Origin: Thermoanaerobaculia bacterium | GTDB lineage: Bacteria; Acidobacteriota; Thermoanaerobaculia; Multivoradales; JAHEKO01 | Reading direction: 5' to 3' | Assembly (NCBI GenBank): GCA_947259925.1 | Contig: CAMYOG010000010.1 | Span: 50,842-114,841 of the forward strand | Length of the DNA stretch: 64,000 nucleotides | Shown: piece after piece, positions 62,591 through 64,000 of the stretch | How the letters are laid out: every line of letters begins with the position of its first letter | Position numbering within the stretch: position 1 is the stretch's first letter | The notes under the pieces: generated by a model | What the model was told of the DNA's origin: nothing | The model's database searches: none | The model's input: only the letters and a program-made list of their open reading frames with translations | Translations under genes and position numbers: made by a program

Positions 62591-63133
62591 ATGGCAGATG
62601 AGCAGAAGAGGTGGATCCGATCGCTTGCCAATCTTGGATGGCCTCTGCTGCTCGGCTTCGCGGTCTTCTTCATCCTGACCACGGCGACCTTCAGTCTGCG
62701 CCGATCCCGGGCCGAGGCGCGTCAGCCGATCGAGTTCAACCACCGGCTGCACGTCGAAGAGGCCGGGATCTCGTGCTCTGACTGCCACGAGTTCTACGAC
62801 TCCGAGGCGTTCAGCGGCATGCCGACCGCCGAGACCTGCGCGCTCTGCCACGAAGAGGTCGTCGGCGAGAGCCCGAACGAGGCACGTCTCGTGCGGCTGC
62901 TGGAATCGGGAGCGCCGCTCGAGTGGCGGCCGCTCTTCCGCCAACCGGCGCACGTCTTCTACTCACATCGTCGACATGTCGGCGTCGCCGGCCTCGAGTG
63001 CGAGGTCTGCCACGGCTCGATCGGAGCGAGCGAGCGACCGCCGCGGAAGGTCGACAGCCTGTTGATGCAGGACTGCCTGGACTGCCACCTGGAAGGAGAC
63101 GCGGCGACCGATTGCACCGCCTGTCACCGCTAG
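62591..63133 (+). CDS. Membrane-anchored pentaheme cytochrome c (c3/c7-like)
   Basis: A 180-residue protein with one N-terminal membrane helix (PLLLGFAVFFILTTATFSL) and five heme motifs: CSDCH, CALCH, CEVCH, CLDCH and CTACH. Extra His for axial ligands occur in FNHRLHVEEAG and YSHRRHVGVAG. It resembles the multiheme subunit of alternative complex III or of quinol-linked molybdoenzyme complexes. ATG at 62591; the frame upstream lacks a sensible start. The molybdopterin oxidoreductase gene follows after 7 bases, so the two form one electron-transfer unit. Confidence 0.87.
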   Translation: MADEQKRWIRSLANLGWPLLLGFAVFFILTTATFSLRRSRAEARQPIEFNHRLHVEEAGISCSDCHEFYDSEAFSGMPTAETCALCHEEVVGESPNEARLVRLLESGAPLEWRPLFRQPAHVFYSHRRHVGVAGLECEVCHGSIGASERPPRKVDSLLMQDCLDCHLEGDAATDCTACHR

Positions 63134-63140
63134 GGAACCG

Positions 63141-64000
63141 ATGGCGATCAACCGGCGCAGCTTTCTCGGGTTCTCGACCGGCGCGGTGGCCGGCGCGCTC
63201 GCCGGCACGTCGGCGAGTCGCACCCTGTCGGACCTGGTCGCCGCCGCCGAGCCCCCGATCTACCCGCCCCGCGGTCCGGAGGACTTTGCGCTCTCGGTGT
63301 GCAAGCTCTGTCCCGCGGGCTGCGGGATCAGGATTCGCAGGATCGACGGCCGGCCGGTAAAAGTGGACGGCAATCCGCTCCACCCGATCAGCAACGGCCA
63401 CCTGTGCCCCAAGGGACAGGCGGCGATCCAATCGCTCCTGCATCCCGATCGACTGGGCAGCCCGATGCGCCGGGTCGGCGACCGCGGTTCGATCGAGTCG
63501 TTCGAGCCGGCGACCTGGGACGAGGCGTTGGGTGAGATCGGCGAACGCCTACGGTTGCTGCGGCAGGTCGGCCGCCCCGAGTCTCTCGCGCTCCTGAGGG
63601 GCAGCGGTCGTGGCCTGGGTGAGCGCGTCGGCCAGCGCTTCCTGCGCGCCTTCGGCTCGCCCAACGACATCGTGATGGACCGGGGGGAGGAAGCGGCGGC
63701 GTTGGCGGTCTTTCTGACCCAGGGCGTGCGAGCGGCCCCGGTCTATGACATCGAGGCGACCGACTACGTCCTCTCCTTCGGCTCGGCGCTGCTCGAGGCC
63801 TGGACATCGCCGGTGCACACGATGCGCACCTACGGCGACTTCCGCCAGGGGCGACCAGGGCGGCGTGGCAAGTTGGTGCACGCCGGCTCGCGGCAGTCGA
63901 TCACCGCGTCGTCGGCGGACGAGTGGATCGAGCTGCGACCGGGGAGCGAAGGGATCTTCGCCCTCGGGATCGCCCAGGTACTGGTAGCCGAGGGTCTCTA
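63141..64000 (+). CDS. Tat-exported molybdopterin oxidoreductase, 5' part only
   Basis: The first 286 residues of a large enzyme that continues past the right edge. It begins with a Tat signal, MAINRRSFLGFSTGAVAGAL (RRSFLG). A [4Fe-4S] motif follows at about residue 54: CKLCPAGCGIRI, with the last Cys in NGHLCPKGQAA. The molybdenum domain starts at TWDEALGEIGERLR. It belongs to the DMSO reductase superfamily (Psr/Act-like). The neighbouring pentaheme cytochrome suggests a quinol-linked complex in the periplasm. The substrate is not evident from this part. Confidence 0.88.
   Translation, partial: MAINRRSFLGFSTGAVAGALAGTSASRTLSDLVAAAEPPIYPPRGPEDFALSVCKLCPAGCGIRIRRIDGRPVKVDGNPLHPISNGHLCPKGQAAIQSLLHPDRLGSPMRRVGDRGSIESFEPATWDEALGEIGERLRLLRQVGRPESLALLRGSGRGLGERVGQRFLRAFGSPNDIVMDRGEEAAALAVFLTQGVRAAPVYDIEATDYVLSFGSALLEAWTSPVHTMRTYGDFRQGRPGRRGKLVHAGSRQSITASSADEWIELRPGSEGIFALGIAQVLVAEGL

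Overview
The window is GC-rich, densely packed bacterial chromosome that reads like a Gram-negative member of the Acidobacteriota or a close relative. The evidence is a VWFA-related protein of the acidobacterial type, several outer-membrane beta-barrel proteins, an Omp85 protein, ECF sigma factors coupled to Ser/Thr kinases, and diderm-type lipoproteins. The phylum assignment is inference. No rRNA, tRNA, CRISPR array or insertion sequence was recognised.

Bases 1-18500 hold the most unusual region. Six proteins begin with strongly acidic segments (LEDDLED, ELELEFE and ELEVQEYE types) and lack Sec signal peptides. Four of them (genes at 3354, 8296, 9294 and the minus-strand gene starting at 16855) end in very basic tails that share a conserved block of about 58 residues. 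The others end in an OmpA-like domain, a small HFH/HVW domain or an Arg-rich tail. Around them lie a V8-like serine protease without a signal peptide, a HEVAH metalloprotease, two unknown proteins encoded together, a PLP-dependent oxoamine synthase-like enzyme, a coiled-coil aldo/keto reductase and two small LuxR-type regulators. Six transcription units in this region share one promoter-like element: CTCGAA-N3-GCGACT, then TA 22-23 bases further on. This looks like an undescribed, co-regulated system. Its function is unknown; storage and activation of cationic membrane- or DNA-active proteins neutralised by acidic leaders is one testable idea.

Bases 18500-33500 hold a membrane glycosyltransferase, the VWFA protein, a DUF3313-like protein, a 2077-residue protein fusing TamB-like and TamA/BamA-like parts, a GLG1-like Cys-rich protein, a cytochrome c, an SbcD-like phosphoesterase and a phosphofructokinase with PPi-type signature residues that probably starts at ATT.

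Bases 33500-41300 hold an ECF sigma/anti-sigma pair converging on a seven-gene lipid and stress operon (TIGR01777 protein, SRPBCC, SDR, small membrane protein, cyclopropane fatty acid synthase, DUF1475, DUF1295), with a DUF2878 gene divergent from it. Bases 41200-48400 are a signalling and pilus region: hybrid histidine kinase, lone HPt protein, truncated cNMP-binding protein, NtrC-type activator, and two duplicated pilins each with a sigma-54 promoter and a terminator-like hairpin, separated by a frameshifted GspB-like pseudogene.

Bases 48500-62500 contain four paralogous outer-membrane proteins. Two of them head a compact operon with a TPR-transmembrane-ATPase and a single protein that joins an ATPase, a Ser/Thr kinase and an ECF sigma factor, which suggests an envelope-to-transcription relay. 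The window ends with a pentaheme cytochrome and the start of a Tat-exported molybdopterin oxidoreductase.
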